From: Candidatus Dormiibacterota bacterium | GTDB lineage: Bacteria > Chloroflexota > Dormibacteria > Aeolococcales > Aeolococcaceae | Assembly: GCA_003132525.1 (NCBI GenBank) | Contig: PKXZ01000034.1 | Coordinates: 296 to 33,698, forward strand | DNA length: 33,403 nucleotides | Reading direction: 5' to 3' | Shown: one piece after another, positions 22,361-30,731 of the stretch | Layout: each line of letters starts with the position of its first letter | Numbering within the stretch: the stretch's first letter is position 1 | Notes under the pieces: generated by a model | Told to the model about the DNA's origin: nothing | The model's database searches: none | What the model saw: the letters and a program-made list of their open reading frames with translations, nothing else | Made by a program: the position numbers and the translations under genes

Positions 22361-23512
22361 TTGAAGAAGGCATTCGTCTCACTTGGCGCCATCGCGGCAA
22401 TCGCAATTCCGATGACGGCGCACGCGCAGAGCCCCACGGTTCTCGCGTGGGGGACGATGTTCAACATCCCCAATGTCGCGACGTACAAGACACCAACGGC
22501 AATTACGTTGCCGGAGCAGGTGGTTGAAGTCGGCACATCCAACTCCACCGAGTACGCGTTGCTCACCGATGGAACCGTCTGGGCATGGGGTCTCGGCTCG
22601 ATGGGCCAGCTCGGCAACGGATCAACCACGGTAACTGCGACGACACCCGTTGAGGTCGCGTTCCCTGCCGGCGTGACAATCGCGTCGTTGGCGACGGATG
22701 CCATGCCCTACAACGCTGCACTGGCTATCGACACCAACGGCAATGTGTGGGGTTGGGGAAATAATCGAACCGGCGCGCTCTGCCAGGGTGGAACCAATCC
22801 ACAGCAGTACACGACGCCAGTCGAGCTGCCGCTGCACAACGTGACGCTTGTCGCTGGAGCAAGCGGCCACGATCTGTTCGACAGCAATGGCTCCATCTAC
22901 GCCTGCGGTCTTTTTCAGAACGGTTCTCTGGGCAATGGCAAGACGGGTTTGTCGTTCAGACCGGTCCCCGTCACCGGTATGCAGAACCAGAACGTCGTTG
23001 CCCTGGTTGCGTCGTCGGTTGACTCCGGCGCGCTGCTCGCCAACGGTAGTTACTACGACTGGGGCGCCAACACCGAATATCAACTTGGTATTGGGCCCAC
23101 GCCGTCGCAGTCCAACATTCCGGTGCTTGTACCGTTGCGTGCGTCTGTCGTCCAGGTGGCTGCCGGCGGCGACAACACCGGCAACGGATCAACCATCGTC
23201 AAGTTGAGCGACGGTTCGTACTGGGGCTGGGGCGCTGACTCTCTCGGCCAGCTCGGCGACGCCGGCATCGCCAATCGGGCGTTTCCCGTGCAGATCTTTC
23301 CACCTAGCGGTGTGAGCTACAGCCTGCTTGGAGTCGCCGGCGCAACCTCGTACGGCGTCACGCCAACCGGTGCTGTCTACGCCTGGGGTCAGGGCAGCCA
23401 CTACGGCATTGGTACAGGTAACACGGCCAACGCAAACTCGCCGGTTGAAGTTGTCAACCGTGGTGTCACCCAGATGTCCACGACAGCTCAAGACGTCCTA
23501 GTGCTTGGGTAG
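22361..23512 (+). CDS. Secreted RCC1-repeat (beta-propeller) protein
   Basis: Predicted 383 residues. The TTG at 22361 follows AGGGAG at 22347-22352 and yields a clean Sec signal, KKAFVSLGAIAAIAIPMTAHAQ, with cleavage likely after A-H-A or Q. The mature protein is built of about six or seven RCC1-type repeats. The signature W-G-x-G-x-x-G-Q-L-G-N/D appears as VWAWGLGSMGQLGNGS, VWGWGNNRTGALCQGG, IYACGLFQNGSLGNG, YYDWGANTEYQLGIG, YWGWGADSLGQLGDAG and VYAWGQGSHYGIGTGN. RCC1 repeats fold as a propeller and bind proteins or, in secreted bacterial forms, surfaces or other molecules. There is no anchor, so it is probably released. Codon use is richer in A and T than its neighbours, suggesting separate origin or relaxed selection. 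Confidence 0.85.
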   Translation: MKKAFVSLGAIAAIAIPMTAHAQSPTVLAWGTMFNIPNVATYKTPTAITLPEQVVEVGTSNSTEYALLTDGTVWAWGLGSMGQLGNGSTTVTATTPVEVAFPAGVTIASLATDAMPYNAALAIDTNGNVWGWGNNRTGALCQGGTNPQQYTTPVELPLHNVTLVAGASGHDLFDSNGSIYACGLFQNGSLGNGKTGLSFRPVPVTGMQNQNVVALVASSVDSGALLANGSYYDWGANTEYQLGIGPTPSQSNIPVLVPLRASVVQVAAGGDNTGNGSTIVKLSDGSYWGWGADSLGQLGDAGIANRAFPVQIFPPSGVSYSLLGVAGATSYGVTPTGAVYAWGQGSHYGIGTGNTANANSPVEVVNRGVTQMSTTAQDVLVLG

Positions 23513-23581
23513 CCCGCCGCGGCGATCGGTCTTCTCGCGGACCGACGGGACCAGCCGTCAGTTGAGAGCATCGCGATCGCC

Positions 23582-23755
23582 ATGGTGGGCTGCCCAAACT
23601 GCGGCTCAGACCGGCTGATCCCCCTGACGTTTGGCCTCGCCCCGGACGTCGACCCGACTGACCTGCCGCCCAGAGCTGCCGCGAAGTGCGTGGCATGCGG
23701 CGAGCTGATTTACGCCTCGCGTCACCTCGGCGAGGCTGATGTCGGTCGCCCCTAG
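23582..23755 (+). CDS. Small zinc-ribbon protein, copy 2 of 3
   Basis: A 57-residue frame from the ATG at 23582 to TAG at 23753-23755. It is a minimal zinc ribbon: C4-x2-C7 in MVGCPNCGSDRLIPLTFGLA and C36-x2-C39 in AAKCVACGELIYAS. The core C-G-S-D-R-L-I-P-L-T-F and the end K-C-x-x-C-G-x-x-I-Y-A match the genes at 21945 and 24360, the second most closely. No strong ribosome binding site is present (GAGAG lies about 13 bases upstream). It follows the RCC1 gene by 69 bases on the same strand and could share its transcript. The function is unknown; conservation of the core across three local copies is the main evidence that it is real. Confidence 0.6.
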   Translation: MVGCPNCGSDRLIPLTFGLAPDVDPTDLPPRAAAKCVACGELIYASRHLGEADVGRP

Positions 23756-23841
23756 CGGGCGAGCGCCGGCATCATCCGTCCGCTGACAGTTGGAATCTGT
23801 CTGGCGATGCAACAACCCGCCCGCACAGACGCCGGCATGAC

Positions 23842-24081
23842 TTAGCGCTGATCGATGGTCGTCGTGCGCGTTCCGCCAACCGGGTCGACGACTTCACGAC
23901 GCCGCGAGAAACCACCCCAGGACGACCAGAACACCATCGAGAGCACGATCCCGAGAGCTCCGGCTGCCATCAGGATGTAGCCCACCACCTGGACGTTGAT
24001 CGCCCCGTTCGTCGTCACGTGAATGGCGAAGGCGAGTACGGCACCAACCGCCAGCAAAAAGATTCCAACTCCCAGACCCAT
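23842..24081 (-). CDS. DUF6458-type small membrane protein
   Basis: Predicted 79 residues. The ATG at 24081 follows AGGAGG with 6 bases between, which fixes the start. MGLGVGIFLLAVGAVLAFAI is helix 1. The loop HVTTNGAINVQVVGYILMAA leads into helix 2, ending GIVLSMVFWSSWGG, and a basic tail finishes with D-P-V-G-G-T-R-T-T-T. This is the standard DUF6458 layout, a family of two-helix membrane proteins common in Actinomycetota and Chloroflexota with no known function. It is convergent with the zinc-ribbon gene at 23582. The 278 bases upstream, up to the zinc-ribbon gene at 24360, show no further gene I can support. Confidence 0.82.
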   Translation of the reverse strand: MGLGVGIFLLAVGAVLAFAIHVTTNGAINVQVVGYILMAAGALGIVLSMVFWSSWGGFSRRREVVDPVGGTRTTTIDQR

Positions 24082-24359
24082 GCTCGGCCTCCTAGTTCTT
24101 CTCAGACGCGGATGCCGAAAGGCACGTGGAGCGCCTCTTGGTACCTTGCGCGCCCCACCGTGTCCCGTCAGTACGTTGGCGGACCGACAAGCGCAATGTG
24201 AAGTGGTCATTGTCCGTCTGCGGGGTATCACTGATCCGGCGCCTTTCGCTTGATGTCGGCAGGCCACCCGCAACCCGTCCGGCGATGGGGCGCAGCGATC
24301 AGCGACGCGCACTCAACCCGCTGAACCCGCGGCCCCGTCCGCCAGGGCGCCACCGTGGG

Positions 24360-24587
24360 TCAGTCGTCCGATGGCTCGATGGTGGATGGGTCTGATCGGG
24401 ACGTCTCGCTCGGATCGTTTCGTTGAGTGACTCTGTCAGCGTAGATTCGCGCTCCGCACCCGCCGCACTTCGCGATCGGACGCATGGTCACGACCTCGGG
24501 CCGCTCCAAGTCTTCCGCGTTCGTCCGCGCCGCTTGGAAGGTTAGAGGGACAAGCCGATCGGCTCCGCACTTAGGGCATGGCCCCAT
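24360..24587 (-). CDS. Small zinc-ribbon protein, copy 3 of 3
   Basis: Predicted 75 residues from the ATG at 24587; a TTG at 24620 would add 11 residues that are not shared with the other copies. The ribbon is C4-x2-C7 (MGPCPKCGADRLVPLTFQAA) and C41-x2-C44 (IAKCGGCGARIYADRVTQ). The core C-G-A-D-R-L-V-P-L-T-F is nearly identical to those at 21945 and 23582. The tail T-S-R-S-D-P-S-T-I-E-P-S-D-D is acidic and disordered. No convincing ribosome binding site is seen. It starts 45 bases downstream of tRNA-Leu on the same strand, so it may depend on readthrough from the tRNA or have its own promoter. Function unknown. Confidence 0.6.
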   Translation of the reverse strand: MGPCPKCGADRLVPLTFQAARTNAEDLERPEVVTMRPIAKCGGCGARIYADRVTQRNDPSETSRSDPSTIEPSDD

Positions 24588-24631
24588 GGCGCTTTCATGG
24601 TGCGCCTTCTCGCATACCAAGGGTTTCCGGA

Positions 24632-24716
24632 TACCGGGCCCGGGAATTGAACCCGGACGGGGGTTTCCCCCCAGCGGTTTTTAAGACCGCCGCGTCTGCC
24701 ATTTCGCCAGCCCGGC
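24632..24716 (-). tRNA. tRNA-Leu (anticodon UAA)
   Basis: On the minus strand GCCGGGC and GCCCGGT pair as the acceptor stem (with a G-T first pair), followed by discriminator A at 24632. The anticodon stem GCGGT/ACCGC encloses the loop CTTAAAA, giving anticodon TAA. A long variable arm (TGGGGGGAAACCCCC) marks it as a class II tRNA, and the T arm is CCGGG-TTCAATT-CCCGG. CCA is not encoded: the next bases are TCC. It decodes UUA/UUG, rare codons in this high-GC genome. Confidence 0.95.
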
Positions 24717-24806
24717 ACGCGGATTCTATGGGTCCGCGTGGTGTCCGGCCCGGGTCTGGACTGTCCGGGCTGCGGACTCCGGGACGGCCGTATACTCCCG
24801 GAGCAG

Positions 24807-25355
24807 ATGTTCGGTCGACGCCCCGACGCCACCTACCGACGGAGCCAGACTGCAACCGGGCTTCCCGTGCAGCCGAGCCCGATCGCCCGCGGACTGGCGC
24901 TGCGCATCATCGACTCGTCGGAGGACCCCGTCGAGCGTAGGCGAGTGGGGCAGCTGCTCATCGATGAGCTCGACTCGCTCGCCTGCCTCCCCCACTGCGA
25001 CCTCGTGGTGGCGGATCGCGCCCAGGTCCATTCGCACAACGGGCAGCGACTGCAGAGCAAGACCTACGGGTATTACCGGTGCACGTTTGCGGACGGTGCG
25101 GTGAAGAGCGCTCGCATCCGCATCTACCACAAGACCGCGGTGCGTCAGCAGGTGATCACCACCAAGGTCTTTCTCAACACGCTGCTCCATGAATGGGAGC
25201 ACCATCATGATTTCGCGGGGCTGCGCCTTCCGCGCTCACCGCACACCGCGGGTTTCTATGCACGGCTTCGCGCGCTGGCAGGCGCACTGGAGGTCGGCTT
25301 CGTCATGCCGCCCGAGCCAGGCGCCGATGGCACGGCGCAGACGTCAGCCGCCTGA
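24807..25355 (+). CDS. Putative zinc metalloprotease-like protein (HExxH)
   Basis: Predicted 182 residues from the ATG at 24807. GGAG lies 3 bases upstream, and TATACT (24791-24796) ends 10 bases before the ATG, implying a very short leader. The centre LNTLLHEWEHHHDFAGL contains H128-E129-x-x-H132, the zinc-metallopeptidase motif, followed by H-H-D. Upstream, CDLVVADRAQVHSHNGQRL and GYYRCTFADGAVKSARIRIY look like beta strands laid before the active-site helix, as in SprT-like or minigluzincin folds. No signal peptide is seen, so it is probably cytoplasmic. The third zinc ligand and the exact family are not identified, so protease activity is inference. The gene is divergent from tRNA-Leu. Confidence 0.7.
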   Translation: MFGRRPDATYRRSQTATGLPVQPSPIARGLALRIIDSSEDPVERRRVGQLLIDELDSLACLPHCDLVVADRAQVHSHNGQRLQSKTYGYYRCTFADGAVKSARIRIYHKTAVRQQVITTKVFLNTLLHEWEHHHDFAGLRLPRSPHTAGFYARLRALAGALEVGFVMPPEPGADGTAQTSAA

Positions 25356-25364
25356 TTCCCGACC

Positions 25365-25742
25365 GCGTTTCAACTGATCCGCTGCATCGGCATCCCGAGC
25401 ACGTTTCTGCGCATATCCCTGGACATGGGCTTCATCCACACCGCGGTCGGGACCGAGAGAACCAGCTCCCGTCTCGCCGGCGCCGTCCGTGTGGCCGCCG
25501 CGCTCCGCGATGAGGTTGCGCAGCGCGCCGTTGCCATCCTGCTCTGAAACGGCCACGTTGGCAAGACGTGCAACCTCACCGGGCCGGAAGCATTGACATT
25601 CACCGAGGCAGCCGAGGTGATGCCCGGGGTCTCCGGAAACCCGATTCGCTTTCACGACGAGAGTCCGGTGAGTGTCGCCAGGTCTATCGAGACGAATCCC
25701 GAAAGCCTGACCCAGGCTGTCAGTTCGCCAATCCCTGACTGA
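25365..25742 (+). pseudogene. Remnant of an NmrA/SDR-type NAD(P)-binding oxidoreductase
   Basis: Read in one frame, the stretch gives FQLIRCIGIPSTFLRISLDM, then GFIHTAVG, AVRVAAALRDEVAQRAVAIL and, after an in-frame TGA at 25545-25547, NGHVGKTCNLTGPEALTFTE and AAEVMPGVSGNPIRFHDESP. These pieces follow in order the C-terminal half of NmrA-like or QorB-like proteins (G-I-P-x-T-F-L-R, R-D-x-V-A, G-K-x-x-x-L-T-G-P-E-A-L, G-x-P-I-R-F). The N-terminal Rossmann half with G-x-x-G-x-x-G is absent: the metalloprotease gene ends just upstream. The frame then runs into TGA at 25740. It appears to be a truncated, stop-interrupted gene left by deletion. An assembly error could explain the stop codon but not the missing half. 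Confidence 0.6.
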
Positions 25743-25884
25743 CCTTCGCGAAGAGTTGACCGACCTCATGGCCGACGAGCTCCACGACCAGGACGATCAG
25801 CGCGATGGTCACGAGGGTGACTCCGAAAGACGCAACCGCGCGCATCCGGCGCTGACGACGGATACCGGTCGACAACGTCGACAT
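25720..25884 (-). CDS. Small single-helix membrane protein
   Basis: A 54-residue frame from the ATG at 25884 to TGA at 25722-25720. A basic N-terminus (T-G-I-R-R-Q-R-R-M-R) precedes one hydrophobic helix, AVASFGVTLVTIALIVLVVE, and the tail LVGHEVGQLFAKVSQGLAN is amphipathic. The positive-inside pattern and clean helix favour a real gene. The only upstream purine run is GGGGGG, so translation evidence is modest. It lies downstream of the cyclase gene on the same strand and overlaps the last 23 bases of the decayed oxidoreductase frame on the opposite strand. Function unknown. Confidence 0.5.
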   Translation of the reverse strand: MSTLSTGIRRQRRMRAVASFGVTLVTIALIVLVVELVGHEVGQLFAKVSQGLAN

Positions 25885-25984
25885 CCCGAACCCCCCGCTC
25901 GAATCAGTCCCTTCCGGCGCCCCCGCGCCACGTCATCACAGTATTACCGAACGCGCCAAAAGGTGCAAGCGCGAGGATCGAAGC

Positions 25985-28900
25985 TCAGCCCGCCTTGCTC
26001 GCCGCGGTGGCTGCGCGGTCGAGACGCGCGAGCAGTGGTGTCGCCCCGATCCTGCTGAAGATCTCGCGTGCCTCATCGTCGTCGGTACCCGGGGTCGCCA
26101 CCGAGCCGCGAAGGATGGCGCGATCCAGACCGCATAACGCGAGATCAAGGGGCGAGTCGATGGATCGCCATGCCTGCAGTGCGCGGACGTAGCCTGCCGC
26201 GGCGTCATCGTGGCGCCCTTCGACCGCTGCAACCCCAGCTTCCCCTGTCAACACCACCGCTGCCATCCAGCTGCCACGGAAGCGGTACATATCGGCGAGC
26301 GTCTTCCGGGTTCTTGCGATATCACCGAGCCAGAGCGCCGCGCGTAGCTGGACCGCCAGCGCTGCAGGCGCGTTGATCCCCGATGGTTCGGTGGCGAGCG
26401 ATGCAGTCGCGTACTCATATGCACTCTCCAGTTCGCCCGCCGCCAGGTGAACGGTCGCGCGCATGAGCTGGTAGTTCGACCGCGCGACGGCGTTCTCGCT
26501 CTGCGCTGTCTCAGCGGTCGACTCGAGCCGTTCGAACGCGAGCACCATGTCGCCGCTCAGCGACGCCAACACCGCCTCGCAGAGCGCAAGTTGCGCCTGG
26601 CGCGGACCCGGGAGATCTCGCTGTCGTAGCGCGGCGAGCGCCGCTCGCGCCTCCTCCCACTGACCGATCCCGATTGCCCCCTCTGCGGCGTTGAGCAGGC
26701 TTGTGGTCTCGATGCTGCGGACTCCCGCGCGGCGCGCCAGCTCCGCTGACTGGAGTTGGAGTCGGATGGCTTCGTGTGGATCCTCGTCGAGCACGAGGAT
26801 GGAGATGTACATGCTCGCCCCCGCCTGCTCGGCAAGCGAGCCGGCGGCCTCTGCAAGCGCCATCCGCCCGCGCGCGAGTATTACCGCTTCGCGGTGGCGT
26901 CCGATCCGATAGAGGACGACCGACTTGGCCCCGATCGCACTTCCGAGCAGCTCGATGTCGTCCACGCGTTCAGCGAGGGTGCAGGCGTTGTCCGCCGAGG
27001 CAAGCGCCTGATGCAAATCGCCATTGCTCTGCAGAAAGGCGAGGGTAGATGCCAGGTCGGCCAGGGTTCGATCGCTCGCGGTTTCCGCAATCTCCGCGAA
27101 GACCCGTTCTCCCCGTGCGGTCGCATCGGCCACGCGTGCGAGACCGTTGCCGAGCACACCGATGAGCCGAGCGGTGAGCCGTCCGGCCGTGTCGATATCG
27201 CCCGCGTTGTTCTGGATCGAGATGGCGGCCTCGTAGTGCTCCAGCGACCGCTCGAACGCGTCCGTGCGAAAGGCCGCGTCCCCGGCCGTATCCAGCAGCG
27301 CGGCTCGCTGGAGAGGATCTTCGGTCAGAGCCAGGGCTTGCTCGATATAGGTGAGCGCCTGCTCCGGGGATCCGAGCGCCAGTGCACGTCGCCCGGCCAG
27401 CGTCAGCCATTCGCGGGCCTGGCTGGCCAGGGAGTCCCTCTCTGGCCCCTGAGCGGTGGCGCGTTGCGCCTCCGCGTAGTGAGTCGCGACCACTCCGACC
27501 AACTCCTCGTCGTCCAGACCCTCGAAATAGCCGGCAGCCGCTACGTGTTTGGCCCGGCGGTCCGGCTTTGCCAGGGTGCCGTAGGCGACCTCCCGGATGA
27601 GTCCCTGCACGAAGCCGTAGTGGCCGCGCTCCGGCGACCGCGGGTCGTTGTCCACCGCCAGCAGCTCCTTGCGCACCAGGTCTCGAAGTGGCGCCGCCAG
27701 ACTGCTGGGCTCTCGGCCCGACACCGCAGCCAGCGCGGGGACCGAGAAGCTCTGGCCGAGCACGGCAGCGTCCTGGAGCAGTGAGCGCTCACCCGCAGAC
27801 ACGCCGTCAAGGCGTGACGCGATCAGCGCGTGGAGGGTGGCGGGGATCTCGAGAGAACCGAGGGTTGCGGTGACCGCGAGCACGCCGTCCCGCTCGGTCA
27901 ACTGGCCCCGGTCGACGAGCATCCGGATGGTCTCGACCGCGTAGAGGGGCACGCCCTCGGCGCGTTGCAAAACCTGCTCCACAAGGGACTCCGGAATGCC
28001 GGCAACGAAGCCACGGAGCAGTGTGGCCATCGACGCCTGGTCAAGTGGCTCGAGGTGCAGCGCCGTAAACGAACGCTGGCCGGCTCCCCATGTGGGACGT
28101 CGTTGGAGCAGCTCCGGACGTGAGAGCGTGAGCACGAAAATCGCTCGATTGCGCGACCACTCCACGATCGACTCGATGAAATCGATGAGTCCGGGATCTG
28201 CCCACTGCATGTCCTCGAAGACCATCACCGTCGGACCCTGATCGGCGATGCGTTCGAAGAACGTGCGCCACGCCGAGTAGAGCTCCTCGCGGTCGCCTCC
28301 GGGCGCTTCTGCCAGCCCGAGCAGATAGGCGAGCGCCTGCTCGACCCACCGCCGTTCCTCCCCCTCGGTGACGAATTCCGCGACTGACGCGGTGAGCTTC
28401 CTTCGCGCTGCACTCGGATCCTCGCCCTCGGTGATCCCCGCTCGCATGCGCACCATCTCGCCGAGGGCCCAGAAGGTGATGCCCTCGCCGTAGGCGGGCG
28501 AGCGGCCCTGCTGCCAGTACACGGTGGCGGCCAGACCGTCGACGTATTTGAGGAATTCCCAGGCCAGGCGGCTCTTGCCAATGCCTGCCAAGCCGGTCAC
28601 CGAGACGACCCGGCTCCGCTGTTCGCGGATGGTCCCCTGGAGTAGATCCTTGAGCAGACGCAGCTCCTCCTCTCTCCCCACGAACGGAGGCTCGGCTCGC
28701 TCGGCTCGTCCGACGCCGCGGCGCTGGGCGACGACCCGAAGTGCGCGCCAGACCGGCACCGTCTCTGCCTTGCCTTTGAGCGTGAGAGGGTCGAGCGGTG
28801 CGAAGGCGATCGCCTGACTCGCGGCACGCATCGTCGCCTCGCCGACCAGCACCGATCCCGGCTCGGCCGCCGCCTGGAGGCGTGACGCCGTGTTGACGAG

Positions 28901-29497
28901 GTCCCCGGCGACCATTCCCTGGCCGGTCGCACCAAGGGTCACCGCGGCGTCGCCCGTCAGCACACCTGCCCGAGCGCGAAGGTTCGGAGCGCCGACCTCG
29001 GCGCCCAGCGCGGCGACTGCGGCCACGAGCTCCAGCGCCGTCCGAACGGCTCGTTCGGCATCGTCCTCGGTCGCTGCGGGCGCTCCCCACACGGCCATGA
29101 CCGCGTCACCAATGAACTTCTCGACCGTGCCACCGTAGCGCTCGATGAGACCGCGGCAGACATCGAAGTACCGTGAGAGCAGTTCGCGAACCTCTTCCGG
29201 ATCCCGTGACTCGGAAAGCGCCGTGAATCCGACCAGGTCCGCGAACAGGACCGAGATGAGCCGGATCTCGGCCACGACGGTTGTCGTCGGCTGAGCGTGC
29301 GCGAACACGCTGCCCGCTGCTCCTGCGGCGGGGTCGACGGGCGCGGTGGGCATTGGCGCGCCGCATTCCCCGCAGAACTTAGCGGCCACTGCATTGGCCG
29401 CACCGCAGACCGCGCAGACGCGAGCCAGCGGCGCCCCGCACTCGCCGCAGAACTTGCGATCCGGAGCGTTGCTCTCACCGCAGTTCGAACAGACCAC
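25985..29497 (-). CDS. Large signalling protein: double zinc ribbon, class III cyclase, ATPase and TPR-like region
   Basis: Predicted 1170 residues. The GTG at 29497 follows AGGAGG with 4 bases between and begins exactly at the first zinc ribbon. Residues 2-47 hold four C-x2-C pairs (CSNCGESN, KFCGECG, CAVCGAA, KFCGECG). Residues 77-250 are a class III nucleotidyl cyclase domain: LISVLFADLVGFTALSE (metal D87), EKFIGDAVMAVWG (K127, D131) and GDLVNTASRL (N202, R206). Residues 270-650 are an AAA/STAND-type ATPase with P-loop GLAGIGKSRLAW (302-313) and VMVFEDMQWADPGLIDF as Walker B. The remainder is Ala/Leu-rich helical repeats of TPR type. Such proteins make cAMP or cGMP in response to an unknown partner. 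Met195 sits where adenylate cyclases often carry Asp, so substrate choice is open. Confidence 0.9.
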   Translation of the reverse strand: MVCSNCGESNAPDRKFCGECGAPLARVCAVCGAANAVAAKFCGECGAPMPTAPVDPAAGAAGSVFAHAQPTTTVVAEIRLISVLFADLVGFTALSESRDPEEVRELLSRYFDVCRGLIERYGGTVEKFIGDAVMAVWGAPAATEDDAERAVRTALELVAAVAALGAEVGAPNLRARAGVLTGDAAVTLGATGQGMVAGDLVNTASRLQAAAEPGSVLVGEATMRAASQAIAFAPLDPLTLKGKAETVPVWRALRVVAQRRGVGRAERAEPPFVGREEELRLLKDLLQGTIREQRSRVVSVTGLAGIGKSRLAWEFLKYVDGLAATVYWQQGRSPAYGEGITFWALGEMVRMRAGITEGEDPSAARRKLTASVAEFVTEGEERRWVEQALAYLLGLAEAPGGDREELYSAWRTFFERIADQGPTVMVFEDMQWADPGLIDFIESIVEWSRNRAIFVLTLSRPELLQRRPTWGAGQRSFTALHLEPLDQASMATLLRGFVAGIPESLVEQVLQRAEGVPLYAVETIRMLVDRGQLTERDGVLAVTATLGSLEIPATLHALIASRLDGVSAGERSLLQDAAVLGQSFSVPALAAVSGREPSSLAAPLRDLVRKELLAVDNDPRSPERGHYGFVQGLIREVAYGTLAKPDRRAKHVAAAGYFEGLDDEELVGVVATHYAEAQRATAQGPERDSLASQAREWLTLAGRRALALGSPEQALTYIEQALALTEDPLQRAALLDTAGDAAFRTDAFERSLEHYEAAISIQNNAGDIDTAGRLTARLIGVLGNGLARVADATARGERVFAEIAETASDRTLADLASTLAFLQSNGDLHQALASADNACTLAERVDDIELLGSAIGAKSVVLYRIGRHREAVILARGRMALAEAAGSLAEQAGASMYISILVLDEDPHEAIRLQLQSAELARRAGVRSIETTSLLNAAEGAIGIGQWEEARAALAALRQRDLPGPRQAQLALCEAVLASLSGDMVLAFERLESTAETAQSENAVARSNYQLMRATVHLAAGELESAYEYATASLATEPSGINAPAALAVQLRAALWLGDIARTRKTLADMYRFRGSWMAAVVLTGEAGVAAVEGRHDDAAAGYVRALQAWRSIDSPLDLALCGLDRAILRGSVATPGTDDDEAREIFSRIGATPLLARLDRAATAASKAG

Positions 29498-29615
29498 GCC
29501 GCCTCCTGTCAAAACCCCGCGCGGACCGAATCGTACCCACCGTGAGGCGCAACCGGAGCGCCTTGACCAAACTGCGAGTGGCCAACAGGAAGAGGAACGA
29601 GCCGCGTCACCGGGT

Positions 29616-30608
29616 TCAGCGGTTGACCGCTCCCATCCCCGCAGCGTCGTAGCGCTCTCCTGCAACGGTGGGCAGCTCGGCCTCGATGCGCGCAATGTCG
29701 TCCGCGGTGAGCTGGACGTCTGCGGCGGCAGCGTTCTCCTCGAGGTATTTCCGACGCTTGGTTCCGGGGATCGGGACGAGGTCATCCCCCTGCGCCAGCA
29801 CCCACGCGATAGCAAGCTGCGCCGGCGTGATTCCTTTCGTCCCCGCGATCTCGGCGATCTTCGCTGCGAGATGCAGGTTCGCGGCCAGGTTGTCGCCGGT
29901 GAAGCGCGGCCCGTGCCGCCGGAAGTCCCCTTCGTCAAGCTCGTCCGGTGAGCTGAACCGTCCGGAGAGGAACCCGCGTCCGAGCGGCGAGTACGGGACG
30001 AACCCGATGCCCAGCTCCCTGCAGGTGGGGATCACCTCGGTTTCCGGGTCACGCGACCAGAGGGAGTACTCGGTCTGTACCGCGGTGATCGGATGCGTTG
30101 CATGCGCGCGCCTGATCGTGTCCGGCGCGGCTTCGCTGAGGCCGAGATGGCGAACCTTGCCCTGATGGACGAGCTCCGCCATCGCACCGACGGTCTCCTC
30201 GATCGGGACGTTGGGGTCAACGCGATGCTGGTAATACAGATCGACGTGGTCGGTGTTGAGCCGGCGCAGCGACCCTTCAATCGACGTTCGTACGTGCTCG
30301 GCGGATCCGTCAAGGGGGCCGAGCGTCGACAGGTCGCCCGCTTTCGTCGTCGGCTCGATCCGGCGTGCGAACTTCGTGGCGATCACGTACTCATCGCGGT
30401 GGCCGTCGATCGCGCGACCGATCAATTCCTCGTTGGTCATCGGCCCGTACAGCTGCGCTGTATCGAGGAAGTCGATGCCCAGCTCCAGCGCACGCCGGAT
30501 GGTCGCAATCGATTCGTTGTCGTCGGCCGAGCCATAGAAGGCCGACATGCCCATGCAGCCGAGCCCGAGGGCCGATACCTCGAGCGGTCCAAGCCTGCGT
30601 CGCTTCAC
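29616..30608 (-). CDS. Aldo/keto reductase
   Basis: Predicted 330 residues. The GTG at 30608 follows GGAGAAGG with 5 bases between. The catalytic tetrad is visible: D in [13 protein letters not shown] of the same segment (QLYG), K in YVIATKFAR, and H in [10 protein letters not shown]. The C-terminal NADPH phosphate-binding segment reads [19 protein letters not shown]. The family reduces aldehydes or ketones, or runs in reverse, with NADPH in the cytoplasm. It is most like the YakC/AKR13-type branch, judged by [20 protein letters not shown] near the N-terminus. The gene precedes the cyclase gene by 118 bases on the same strand, but no functional link is evident. The substrate is unknown. Confidence 0.93.
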   Translation of the reverse strand: MKRRRLGPLEVSALGLGCMGMSAFYGSADDNESIATIRRALELGIDFLDTAQLYGPMTNEELIGRAIDGHRDEYVIATKFARRIEPTTKAGDLSTLGPLDGSAEHVRTSIEGSLRRLNTDHVDLYYQHRVDPNVPIEETVGAMAELVHQGKVRHLGLSEAAPDTIRRAHATHPITAVQTEYSLWSRDPETEVIPTCRELGIGFVPYSPLGRGFLSGRFSSPDELDEGDFRRHGPRFTGDNLAANLHLAAKIAEIAGTKGITPAQLAIAWVLAQGDDLVPIPGTKRRKYLEENAAAADVQLTADDIARIEAELPTVAGERYDAAGMGAVNR

Positions 30609-30731
30609 TGGCGCCTTCTCCGCACCCGTTCGACTCTACAAGTCATGTCACAACGCACCGGTGGGTCTGATCCAGCACGTGAGGGTGCGCGCGTGCTTCC
30701 TTCGGCGACAATGTCGAATTCCAGGTTTCGA

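Noticed and set aside
25344-25769. Minus-strand 141-codon open frame
   Set aside because: No family resemblance, while the plus strand of the same stretch shows NmrA/SDR remnants in conserved order.
30706-30716. Palindrome CGACA-A-TGTCG upstream of tRNA-Cys
   Set aside because: Five-base arms are expected by chance, and no second copy was found at related positions.
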